The notes: generated from the letters alone by a model not told the origin. A stretch of DNA of 28,845 bases from VBAS01 sp964508655 (GCA_964508655.1 CAZDUO010000047.1:1-28845); one strand, 5' to 3'. Positions 8,161 to 14,122 are shown, counted from the stretch's first letter. A program made the numbers and translations.

Positions 8161-9309
8161 TTATTTTTTTAAAATAATTCTGAACGTGGTTTCTTTTCCC
8201 GGCTCGGAGGTTTTAATAAAGATTTCTCCTTTGTGATATTTCTCAATGATTCTTTTTGAAAGGCTGAGCCCAAGGCCCCATCCGCGTTTTTTGGTAGTGT
8301 AGCCCGGTTTAAATACCCTGCGGTGATCGGAGCGGGGGATTCCTTTGCCGGTATCGGTAATGTCAATATAAATTTTTTCCTGCAGGTTTTCGATATCGAT
8401 GCGGATGTTTCCACTACCCTCAATGGCATCGAGGGAGTTTTTCAAAAGATTTTCAATCACCCAGTCAAACAGCGGGCCTGAGATGGCGGCAAAAATTTCG
8501 TGCTGCTCATTCGTGTTAAGTGATATAGAAACTTTGCCAGGGGCTCTTTTTTTCATGTAGTCCACCATGGCATTTATCTGCGCCACGATGTTTTTGGTTT
8601 CAAGCTGAGGTGTGCTGCCTATTTTTCCAAAACGGTCGGTTATTAATTGCAGGCGGCTAACATCTTTCTGAAGTTCAGAAACGATTTTCTCATTGTCCGG
8701 GTTTTGCCGTATCATTTCCACCCAACCCTGCAGCGAGCTGACCGGCGTGCCTAATTGATGCGCTGTTTCTTTTGCCATGCCGGCCCACACCTGGTTTTGC
8801 GCCGAGCGATAACTGCTGCGTAAGGCCAGCAACGTAATGATGATAAACAAACCGACAATGATGAGCTGCACGATAGGGTAATAACGAACTTCATTTAACA
8901 GAGGCGTATGACCATAAAAATATTTATTGAAGCGAGTGGTGTCAAGCGGATCCTTCCAGATGATAGGTTCGTTCACTGATTTCAATTCCTCCAGTTTCCG
9001 GTACAGGTAGCTGCTGTCTTTTTTCAGTTTTACCGAATCCAGGTTTCTTGAATCAATGATGCTGTCATTTTCATTTGTCCAGATGATGGGAATATCATCA
9101 TTTTCCTGGATGATTTTAAGGGCAAGCTTCGTATCGCCAATAGCGGGATTCAGAATGGAATTGCTGGCTTCCACCCACAGTTTCACCTTCTGGCTTTCTT
9201 CGGCTGCAATTTTATTGGCCAGGTAACGGGAGTACACGATGGTGCCGCTTACAATCAGGATGGCTATGATAGCAATCAGTGTACGCCAGTTAATTATTTG
9301 CTGAAACAT
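8161..9309 (-). CDS. Membrane sensor histidine kinase (HQLGTP H-box)
   Basis: A 382-residue sensor kinase with a first membrane helix at about 9-29, an extracytoplasmic sensor region of about 115 residues, and a second helix at about 148-168 (VQLIIVGLFIIITLLALRSSY). The H-box is AKETAHQLGTPVSSLQGW with H184, a variant common in Bacteroidota kinases. The ATPase domain has IENLLKNSLDAIEG, DTGKGIPRSD and the KKRGWGLGLSLSKRII lid. It has no HAMP or receiver domain. It is a single leftward gene, convergent with the hybrid kinase and divergent from the glycosyltransferase. No cognate regulator lies beside it. Confidence 0.92.
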   Translation of the reverse strand: MFQQIINWRTLIAIIAILIVSGTIVYSRYLANKIAAEESQKVKLWVEASNSILNPAIGDTKLALKIIQENDDIPIIWTNENDSIIDSRNLDSVKLKKDSSYLYRKLEELKSVNEPIIWKDPLDTTRFNKYFYGHTPLLNEVRYYPIVQLIIVGLFIIITLLALRSSYRSAQNQVWAGMAKETAHQLGTPVSSLQGWVEMIRQNPDNEKIVSELQKDVSRLQLITDRFGKIGSTPQLETKNIVAQINAMVDYMKKRAPGKVSISLNTNEQHEIFAAISGPLFDWVIENLLKNSLDAIEGSGNIRIDIENLQEKIYIDITDTGKGIPRSDHRRVFKPGYTTKKRGWGLGLSLSKRIIEKYHKGEIFIKTSEPGKETTFRIILKK

Positions 9310-9342
9310 TTTCCGAATTTAATAAGGATAAACGGCTTCCCT

Positions 9343-9350
9343 TATTTTTG
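9343..9350 (+). promoter_or_regulatory. Bacteroidota-type -7 box (TATTTTTG) for the glycosyltransferase gene
   Basis: TATTTTTG matches TAnnTTTG and lies 20 bp before the TTG start at 9371. A clear TTTG -33 box is not visible at the expected spacing, so only the -7 element is supported. Its position favours the TTG start over any internal start. Confidence 0.5.
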
Positions 9351-9370
9351 GACAAATATTTTATTCAGCA

Positions 9371-10393
9371 TTGAACCGACAGCCTAAAGCAGCTATTGTC
9401 ATCCTGAACTGGAACGGTCAAAAACACCTCGAAAAGTTTTTACCATCGGTACTTGCCACCGCTTATGAAAATATGGAAGTGGTGGTGGCTGATAACGGCT
9501 CTTCCGATAATTCGGTTTCGTTTCTGCAGCAGCATTATCCGCAGGTGCGGCTGATACGGTTTGAAAAAAACATGGGTTTTGCCCGGGGATATAATGAAGC
9601 GCTGAAGATGGTGAATGCCGTTTATTATGTGCTGCTTAATTCCGATGTGGAGGTGCAGCCGGGTTGGCTGGCACCCATCATTGCCTTGCTCGAAGAAGAT
9701 AAAATGAATGCTGCCTGCCAGCCCAAACTGCTTTCGTACAACAACAGGAAGCAATTTGAATATGCCGGCGGTGCCGGCGGCTGGCTCGACAGTTTCGGGT
9801 ATCCTTTTGCCCGCGGAAGAATTTTTGATGTGTGTGAAGAAGACAACGGGCAATACGATAAATCCGAAAGGGTATTTTGGGTAAGCGGCGCTGCTATGGT
9901 TATCCGCAGCGAAGTTTTTCATGAAATGAAAGGCTTTGATGAATTCTTTTTTGCTCACCAGGAAGAAATTGATTTATGCTGGCGCATGCAGCTGGCAGGT
10001 TATAAACTGTATGCATGTCCTGAATCAGTAGTATATCATGTAGGCGGAGGCACACTACCAAGAGGCAATACGCTTAAAACGTATCTCAATTTCCGCAACA
10101 ACCAGGTTATGCTTTTTAAAAACCTGCCCTGGTCGCAAAAATGGTGGAAGATTCCTTTCCGCATGCTGCTCGATGCTGCTTCGGCATGGAAAGGATTGCT
10201 GAAAGGCGATGGCGGTTACTTTCTTGCCATTTTAAGGGCACACCTGGCATTTGCCAAATGGCTCTTATTAAAAAGGGGACAAAGTGTGTTTCCGCAAAAA
10301 AGGGATGGAAAACCGGAAGGCTTATACCGCGGCAACCTTGCCTGGCAGCATTTTATAAAAAAGAAAAAATATTTTTCACAGGTAATAAAATAG
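9371..10393 (+). CDS. Family 2 glycosyltransferase (rhamnosyltransferase-like)
   Basis: A 340-residue GT-A glycosyltransferase that would transfer a sugar from a nucleotide-sugar donor during surface polysaccharide or O-antigen assembly. The nucleotide-binding strand AIVILNWNG is at the N-terminus, followed by VVADNGSSDNS and the metal-binding-type LLNSDVEVQPGW. The acceptor region includes FWVSGAAMVIR, GFDEFFFAHQEEIDLCWRMQLAGY and YHVGGGTLPRG. The C-terminal part has FRNNQVMLFKNLP and a weakly hydrophobic stretch, suggesting membrane association. The start is TTG at 9371, because no ATG precedes the first strand and a -7 box sits 20 bp upstream. It has no polysaccharide neighbours, so the acceptor cannot be named. 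Confidence 0.9.
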   Translation: MNRQPKAAIVILNWNGQKHLEKFLPSVLATAYENMEVVVADNGSSDNSVSFLQQHYPQVRLIRFEKNMGFARGYNEALKMVNAVYYVLLNSDVEVQPGWLAPIIALLEEDKMNAACQPKLLSYNNRKQFEYAGGAGGWLDSFGYPFARGRIFDVCEEDNGQYDKSERVFWVSGAAMVIRSEVFHEMKGFDEFFFAHQEEIDLCWRMQLAGYKLYACPESVVYHVGGGTLPRGNTLKTYLNFRNNQVMLFKNLPWSQKWWKIPFRMLLDAASAWKGLLKGDGGYFLAILRAHLAFAKWLLLKRGQSVFPQKRDGKPEGLYRGNLAWQHFIKKKKYFSQVIK

Positions 10394-10394
10394 A

Positions 10395-10424
10395 TTTGTT
10401 TTAATAGCCGAAGGCTTATTTTTG
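10395..10424 (+). promoter_or_regulatory. Bacteroidota-type promoter for the small membrane protein gene
   Basis: TTTG at 10395-10398 and TATTTTTG at 10417-10424 are separated by 18 bp, a good match to the TTTG/TAnnTTTG pattern of Bacteroidota primary sigma factor promoters. The ATG follows 19 bp after the -7 box. Confidence 0.65.
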
Positions 10425-10443
10425 CAGCACAAAATAAAAAGCT

Positions 10444-10665
10444 ATGACACATCAGCACCAGGAATACCACGAAGAACTCCGCAAAGTGCAGGACAGGGAT
10501 TTTACACACAGCTGGGTTTCTTCATCGGCCTTTTTATTTTACCTGCAGGTAGCCTGCCTGGTGGCTTTTCTTTTCGGGGCCTGTTACATGCTTTATACCA
10601 AGCGGTACGAAAAGCCGGAGGTAACTGTGCAGGAAAGCACTTTATACACTCCCAAATACAAATAA
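10444..10665 (+). CDS. Small single-pass membrane protein, unknown function
   Basis: A 73-residue protein with a charged N-terminus (MTHQHQEYHEELRKVQDRDF), one hydrophobic helix at about 27-50 (SAFLFYLQVACLVAFLFGACYMLY) and a short polar tail. It starts with ATG 19 bp after a well-formed promoter, which supports it being a real gene despite its size. I do not recognise a family. It is followed by the tRNA region and appears monocistronic. Confidence 0.7.
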   Translation: MTHQHQEYHEELRKVQDRDFTHSWVSSSAFLFYLQVACLVAFLFGACYMLYTKRYEKPEVTVQESTLYTPKYK

Positions 10666-10700
10666 AAAGTTCAAAATTTTTTTCGCAGGGGCCGGTTTAT

Positions 10701-10708
10701 TATTTTTG
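10701..10708 (+). promoter_or_regulatory. -7 box (TATTTTTG), possible promoter of the tRNA region
   Basis: TATTTTTG matches TAnnTTTG, with a T-rich stretch ending in TTTC at 10675-10684 at roughly -33 spacing. No ORF follows; the next recognisable unit is the tRNA-Gly repeat array from 10807. It is the only promoter-like sequence I see ahead of the tRNA genes. Confidence 0.45.
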
Positions 10709-10728
10709 CAGCCCCGGTTCTTTATTCA

Positions 10729-10790
10729 GTTCCAAAAGTTCAAAAAAGCTGAGCAGATTTAAGAAGTTGTAACGTTTGAACTTTTGGAAC
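10729..10790. repeat. Perfect 16-bp inverted repeat with 30-base loop
   Basis: The arms at 10729-10744 and 10775-10790 are exact reverse complements, beginning GTTCCAAAAG and ending CTTTTGGAAC. The 30-base spacer is not self-complementary. It lies between the putative tRNA promoter and the first degenerate tRNA copy. It could be a miniature mobile repeat or an RNA stem; it lacks a T-run, so a terminator is unlikely. Confidence 0.8.
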
Positions 10791-10806
10791 ATATTAAATG
10801 CTTAGT

Positions 10807-10861
10807 GCGGAAGTAGCTCTCCCGATTGTTATCGGGATGGTAGAGCATCCCGAATTAATCG
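10807..10861 (+). pseudogene. Degenerate tRNA-Gly copy A, cut by the assembly gap
   Basis: The sequence matches the first 13 bases of the intact tRNA-Gly (GCGGAAGTAGCTC). It then has a CCCGATT..ATCGGG hairpin in place of the D-loop bases ATTT, resumes with GGTAGAGCA, and enters a second hairpin that runs into the N gap. It is identical to the same part of copy B at 11004 and cannot fold as a tRNA. Confidence 0.75.
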
Positions 10862-10961
10862 NNNNNNNNNNNNNNNNNNNNNNNNNNNNNNNNNNNNNNN
10901 NNNNNNNNNNNNNNNNNNNNNNNNNNNNNNNNNNNNNNNNNNNNNNNNNNNNNNNNNNNNN
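10862..10961. other. Assembly gap (100 N)
   Basis: Exactly 100 N, a placeholder length. Sequence on both sides belongs to the same repeat unit as 11004-11123. If the unit were intact, only about 23 bases would be missing, but extra units could be collapsed here. Confidence 0.99.
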
Positions 10962-11003
10962 CAGGAAATAGAAAAACAGTTCTTATAAATAAAAGTTTAA
11001 TAA

Positions 11004-11081
11004 GCGGAAGTAGCTCTCCCGATTGTTATCGGGATGGTAGAGCATCCCGAATTAATCGGGACCAAGGTTGGGGTGACCGGT
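11004..11081 (+). pseudogene. Degenerate tRNA-Gly copy B with hairpins in the D loop and anticodon arm
   Basis: Segments identical to the tRNA-Gly at 11124 are kept at 11004-11016, 11035-11044 and 11062-11074. Between them an 18-base palindrome (11017-11034) takes the place of the D-loop ATT, and a 17-base palindrome (11045-11061) takes the place of the 5' half of the anticodon arm. After the T-stem start the match is lost and there is no 3' acceptor strand. A 42-base AT-rich tail (11082-11123) leads into the intact tRNA, and the same tail follows the N gap at 10962-11003. Confidence 0.75.
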
Positions 11082-11123
11082 CAGGAAATAGAAAAACAGT
11101 TCTTATAAATAAAAGTTTAATAA

Positions 11124-11196
11124 GCGGAAGTAGCTCATTTGGTAGAGCACAACCTTGCCAAGGTTGGGGTGGCCGGTTCGAGCCCGGTCTTCCGCT
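11124..11196 (+). tRNA. tRNA-Gly(GCC)
   Basis: A complete 73-nt cloverleaf. The acceptor GCGGAAG pairs with CTTCCGC and the discriminator is T. The D arm is GCTC/GAGC, the anticodon arm CAACC-TTGCCAA-GGTTG gives anticodon GCC, and the T arm has loop TTCGAGC. No CCA is encoded. It is the only intact member of a set of tRNA-Gly-like pieces on both sides. Confidence 0.96.
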
Positions 11197-11210
11197 CTTG
11201 AATGCATGAA

Positions 11211-11278
11211 GTTCGAGTGGAGACGAAGCGAAGCTTGTCTCCATGCTGACACGAAGTCGTCAGCACCCGGTCTTCCGC
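11211..11278 (+). pseudogene. tRNA-Gly 3' fragment interrupted by a 48-base double hairpin
   Basis: GTTCGAG (11211-11217) and CCCGGTCTTCCGC (11266-11278) together reproduce 20 consecutive bases of the 3' part of the tRNA-Gly just upstream. Between them, exactly within the T loop, lie two adjacent hairpins. The first is 11218-11243 (arms TGGAGAC/GTCTCCA) and the second is 11244-11265 (arms TGCTGAC/GTCAGCA). The rest of the region to 11330 has no gene. It contains a weak AAAATC/GATTTT stem followed by a T-run near 11310, which may end tRNA-Gly transcripts. Confidence 0.7.
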
Positions 11279-11330
11279 ACCAAAATCTATCAGTTGCCGC
11301 TGGTGGATTTTTTTTACCTTCAATTCCTGA

Positions 11331-11675
11331 GCCCCGGTGGTGGAACTGGTAGACACGCAGGACTTAAACTAGTTGTTCTTTCAAACAAAAAAGTTGAGTG
11401 CTCATTGGGAAACCAGTGATGCAGAACCCTTCAAATTCGGGGAAACCTGATTTATTTAAGATGGTAATCCCGAGCCAAACCCCAACATTTCGGGGAAGGT
11501 GTAGAGACTAGACGGAGGGCACCTAACCCAGCATTTATGCGGCATGGTGAAGGTATAGTCCAGACCACAAATCTCGATCTGAAAGTAATCTGGATTCGGG
11601 AGCAGTGAAAACTGCAGTGGTAAGAAAATCCTGTGGGCCGCAAGGCCTGTACGGGTTCAACTCCCGTCTGGGGCA
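11331..11675 (+). tRNA. tRNA-Leu(UAA) interrupted by a group I intron
   Basis: The exons at 11331-11365 and 11625-11675 join to an 86-nt class II tRNA. Acceptor GCCCCGG pairs with CTGGGGC and the discriminator is A. The spliced anticodon loop CTTAAAA lies in the stem CAGGA/TCCTG and gives anticodon TAA. The long variable arm is GGGCC-GCAA-GGCCT and the T arm is ACGGG-TTCAACT-CCCGT. No CCA is encoded. The interruption falls between anticodon bases 34 and 35, the same position as the tRNA-Leu(UAA) intron of cyanobacteria and plastids. A terminator follows at 11765. Confidence 0.95.
11366..11624 (+). ncRNA. Group I self-splicing intron (IC3-like) in tRNA-Leu
   Basis: This is a 259-nt intron without an ORF. 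P1 is exon ACUU (11362-11365) with GAGU (11396-11399), giving a U-G pair at the 5' splice site, and is extended by AACU/AGUU. P2 is CATTGG-GAAA-CCAGTG (11403-11418). P3 pairs CCCTTC (11427-11432) with GGAGGG (11514-11519). P4 pairs TCGGG (11437-11441) with CCCGA (11469-11473). P6 is CCCC/GGGG. P7 pairs GACTA (11506-11510) with TAGTC (11556-11560). P8 is CACC/GGTG, and a GAAA-capped stem lies at 11602-11615. The intron ends in G. The core strings GAAACC, AATCCCGAGCC and GAGACTAGACGG follow the cyanobacterial tRNA-Leu intron from memory. Splicing itself is inferred. Confidence 0.93.
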
Positions 11676-11731
11676 CACATGAATAAAGCGACAGAAATGT
11701 CGCCCTAATCTTTGGACAGCAAATGCTATAC

Positions 11732-11758
11732 CCCGATTCAATCGGGGTCCGGGGCACA
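11732..11758 (+). pseudogene. tRNA-like 3' fragment with palindromic T-arm
   Basis: A perfect palindrome with arms ACCCCGA/TCGGGGT around TTCAA is followed directly by CCGGGGCACA. It resembles the 3' end of the tRNA-Leu 60 bases upstream (TTCAA in a stem, then CTGGGGCACA). The 5' part of any tRNA is missing. It may be a diverged duplicate of the tRNA-Leu 3' half, with the T-arm turned into one of the local CCCGA/TCGGG hairpins. Confidence 0.45.
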
Positions 11759-11764
11759 TAAAAT

Positions 11765-11799
11765 AAACGACTCTTCTGTTTCAGATAGTCGTTTTTTTT
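11765..11799 (+). terminator. Intrinsic terminator after tRNA-Leu, probably bidirectional
   Basis: Stem AAACGACT (11765-11772) pairs with AGTCGTTT (11787-11794) around a 14-base loop, and the T-run continues to 11799. It ends the rightward tRNA-Leu transcript. On the other strand the same stem is followed by TTTATTTT, so it may also serve the convergent CHAD gene, whose stop codon lies in the T-run. Confidence 0.85.
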
Positions 11800-12604
11800 A
11801 TTGCACCACATCCCTCCACAAGCTCTTGGCCTTTGCCAGCAGCACATCCTGCTCCAGGGCCGATTTTTCTTCCAGTGCTTTTATCCCTTCCAGCTCCGCA
11901 TTTCCTTTGGGCAAGTATTTTTTGCGGAAATACTTCAGCTTTTCCCGGAAAATAAAATGATCCTGCCAGCTGCCGAGGTTGTTCAGCATTTTGTCAAGCG
12001 ATTTGATTTTTATCACAGCGTTGCATTGTTCTTCCGGGCAAATTTTCATCCAGTAATAAACATCTTTCAACAGCTTCCTTATTTCATGCACATTTTTTTG
12101 AAAATGCCGGGCCAGCTGGTTTGTCTTACTCAGGTTGCCACGGGCTGCCTCCACCGTTTTTCCGGCAAGCTCATCCTTGTTAAATGCAGCAAGTGATGCA
12201 ATAAACTGTTCAGTAAAATAATTCAGCTCCTGTTCTTCAAATTTTATCGCAGCCTCCTTTGCCCACCTGCGGGTCAGGTTGCGGTTTGTGTTTAAGTAAT
12301 TTTGAAATAACTGCAACCGGGGTTGTTCTTTATCCCCGTAACGCCGCAGCAGGGTGATGGACATATCGAAATCCCGCAGCCTGCCCAGCGATTTAAATAA
12401 AAGTGTAATGCCGGCAAACTGTTCTTTCCAGTTTTCGCCGGTAATTTTTTGTTTCAGCCGCAGGTAACTGCGCATTCTTTTTACCGCCACCCGCAGGTCG
12501 TGCACAGCATCTTTTGTCGGCCGGCGGCGGATGATGATCAGGTTATCAGTAAAAACTTTTTGCTGCAGCTGCCAGTTTTGCAATATGAAATTATCTGTCG
12601 TCAT
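11798..12604 (-). CDS. CHAD domain-containing protein
   Basis: A 268-residue, all-helical, highly basic CHAD protein. CHAD domains are known to bind inorganic polyphosphate through conserved histidines and basic residues. Here these include AVHDLRVAVKRMRSYLRL near the N-terminus and KNVHEIRKLLKDVYYWMKI in the second half, the two symmetric copies of the domain motif. There is no attached CYTH domain and no signal peptide, so it should be cytoplasmic. The start is ATG 12604: its ATG overlaps the TGA of the upstream gene in an ATGA junction, so the two are translationally coupled. A longer in-frame start at 12643 would lie inside the upstream gene. The link to polyphosphate granules is family knowledge, not shown here. 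Confidence 0.9.
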   Translation of the reverse strand: MTTDNFILQNWQLQQKVFTDNLIIIRRRPTKDAVHDLRVAVKRMRSYLRLKQKITGENWKEQFAGITLLFKSLGRLRDFDMSITLLRRYGDKEQPRLQLFQNYLNTNRNLTRRWAKEAAIKFEEQELNYFTEQFIASLAAFNKDELAGKTVEAARGNLSKTNQLARHFQKNVHEIRKLLKDVYYWMKICPEEQCNAVIKIKSLDKMLNNLGSWQDHFIFREKLKYFRKKYLPKGNAELEGIKALEEKSALEQDVLLAKAKSLWRDVVQ

Positions 12605-13113
12605 CGGCGTACAAGATATTTTTCCCAGTTTTCCACTACCCATTTTTTACCCTTCTGCAGTACCTGGTGTCCTTCAGCTTGCAGCAGTGCAGCCTGCTGT
12701 TCGATGCCTCCCGGGTATTTTTCATTGATGATGCCACCCTCTTTCAGCGTACGCCAGAAAGGAGTAAAATTTTTTATGCCGGCAGCCCTGTCTTCGTTTG
12801 CCGCATGTGCGGCAATCCATGAAAATATTCCCGTAGTTATTGGGCAGCCGATGGTGGCATGATGCTTCTTTGCAATCTTTTCCCTGATGCGGTTGATGGT
12901 GATGAGCTTTCCCGGCGGCACTTTCTTCATGATGGTATCCACTTCTTTCGGCGAAGGGATGGCCAGCGTGCCTTTGCCGAATTTCTTCTGCATCCGGGGC
13001 GGAATTTTTTCCACTTTTGGAAGGTCCTTGCTGTCGTGCAGCTTTTCTTTCCAGCTTTTCTTGCGGGCCCCGGTTGTAGTGGCAATCTTTTTATTTGCGG
13101 CATTAGCAGGCAT
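12601..13113 (-). CDS. Alkyltransferase-like (MGMT-fold) protein lacking the catalytic cysteine
   Basis: A 170-residue protein with a lysine-rich N-terminal tail (about 1-50) and a C-terminal domain resembling the DNA-binding half of O6-alkylguanine-DNA alkyltransferase. The family signature PCHR...G....Y.GG...K..LL..EG is seen as PFWR (118-121), GGIINEKYPGG and QAALLQAEGHQV. The acceptor Cys is replaced by F119 and the following His by W120, so it cannot accept alkyl groups at that position. It would act, like ATL proteins, by binding alkylated bases and passing them to nucleotide excision repair; that role is inference. It is first in a two-gene leftward unit with the CHAD gene (4-bp overlap). 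Confidence 0.82.
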   Translation of the reverse strand: MPANAANKKIATTTGARKKSWKEKLHDSKDLPKVEKIPPRMQKKFGKGTLAIPSPKEVDTIMKKVPPGKLITINRIREKIAKKHHATIGCPITTGIFSWIAAHAANEDRAAGIKNFTPFWRTLKEGGIINEKYPGGIEQQAALLQAEGHQVLQKGKKWVVENWEKYLVRR

Positions 13114-13194
13114 AAATTATTATTTAAAAAAATACGACACCACCGCATGTTTTCATTGAGGCTGGCCGTGTGGCCGGCAGTTGGTATTTATCCC

Positions 13195-14028
13195 TTAGTT
13201 GTATGTATAATCAATCCGGCCCTGCAGTTGTTTTTCTTTGTTAAACAACGCTTCTTTTGTTTTCAGCCCTTTGTCGTTGTAAAGATAACGCCAGGTAAGA
13301 TACCCCAGGTTGAGGTCGGAGGTAGTGGTGATTTTTTGTATCACCCGGTTGTGGTCATCGTATTCAAACAGAAAATCTGGCAGCAGCCGCCTTACTTTGT
13401 AATTGTAGCGCACAATATCGGTAAGGCGGTTTTTATCGTCGTAATAGTAATACAGCGGGTCGCTTTCCACTCCTTTTTTAACACTCTTTTCTTCAATGAT
13501 GTTGCCGTTATCATCAGTTGTAAATCTTATTTCCAGGCTGTCGGCGCCGTTGATGATACGCCACATTTTTTCCGGTTTGTCATTTTTATAAATGTATATG
13601 TGTAATTCTGATTGCGAAAAATTGCCAAGGCTGTCAGGATCGGCAATCGAATTGCTGATGGAAATTATTTTCCCGGGAACATCATAGCTGTACGTAGTGG
13701 TGCTGACAATGCCGGCCGATGAATCCACCGTGCTCAGCAGCATTCCTTTTTCATTGAAGCGATGCAGCAGCATCGAAACTGTCTGGTTGATGCGGGTGGT
13801 TATTTTCAGCATCGTTCCGTCGGGACTTATTTCCTGCGTTTCGCTGAAATCGGGTGAAACAGCTCCTTCTGGTGTAATGCCGGTGGCTGTTACTTTCCGT
13901 ATGCTGTTGGCTTTATAGGTTTTCATCTGCTGCATGATGTCGGCTGCAGCCAGCAGGTCTTTGTAATAATATTGTGCATAGGTTTCGGAAAAAAAGAAGA
14001 GGATTATAATACCTGCCAGTTTCTTCAT
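13195..14028 (-). CDS. Secreted protein with YD-like repeats, unknown function
   Basis: A 277-residue protein with a signal peptide (MKKLAGIIILFFFSETYA, probable cleavage after TYA). Residues 100-277 contain recurring YDDKNRLTDI, YDDHNRVIQK and YNDKGLKTKE segments spaced by about 25-30 residues, resembling degenerate RHS/YD beta repeats seen in Bacteroidota surface proteins. No enzymatic motif is visible. The start at 14028 is chosen over ATG 14070 because a TATTTTTG -7 box sits 17 bp before it and would otherwise fall inside the coding sequence. It is 81 bp upstream of the alkyltransferase-like gene, which probably has its own promoter. Confidence 0.8.
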   Translation of the reverse strand: MKKLAGIIILFFFSETYAQYYYKDLLAAADIMQQMKTYKANSIRKVTATGITPEGAVSPDFSETQEISPDGTMLKITTRINQTVSMLLHRFNEKGMLLSTVDSSAGIVSTTTYSYDVPGKIISISNSIADPDSLGNFSQSELHIYIYKNDKPEKMWRIINGADSLEIRFTTDDNGNIIEEKSVKKGVESDPLYYYYDDKNRLTDIVRYNYKVRRLLPDFLFEYDDHNRVIQKITTTSDLNLGYLTWRYLYNDKGLKTKEALFNKEKQLQGRIDYTYN

Positions 14029-14045
14029 CGGAAAGATTTTCGCTT

Positions 14046-14053
14046 CAAAAATA
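14046..14053 (-). promoter_or_regulatory. -7 box (TATTTTTG on the minus strand) for the secreted YD-like protein gene
   Basis: CAAAAATA on the plus strand reads TATTTTTG on the minus strand, 17 bp upstream of the chosen ATG at 14028. A TTTC-like -33 element lies at 14072-14075 with 18-bp spacing. Confidence 0.55.
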
Positions 14054-14122
14054 ATCATAACCGGGTGCATTGAAAAAGAAATGCAGATACAGCTTTCTTA
14101 ATTATTTTTAATAAAAAATAAT

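Noticed and set aside
11026..11356. Short ORFs over the tRNA-Gly region
   Set aside because: They are read across the intact tRNA and hairpin fragments and have no coding signature.
11366..11624. Homing endonuclease within the group I intron
   Set aside because: The intron is only 259 nt and no sense-strand ORF or LAGLIDADG/GIY-YIG motif is present.
11331..11675. tmRNA as an explanation for the long RNA near 11331
   Set aside because: The exons form a complete tRNA-Leu with long variable arm, and the insert has group I core pairings; the true tmRNA is at 28444.
11452..11847. ORFs reading leftward through the tRNA-Leu and its intron
   Set aside because: They contain peptide strings that come from antisense reading of a tRNA 3' end; structured RNA explains the sequence better.
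12859..13605. 248-residue ORF on the plus strand
   Set aside because: It crosses two leftward genes (alkyltransferase-like and YD-like protein) in antisense and is rich in Phe and Val without any domain.
13195..14028. RHS toxin or polymorphic toxin
   Set aside because: Only a few degenerate YD-like repeats are present, with no core shell or toxin domain; a plain secreted protein is the safer call.
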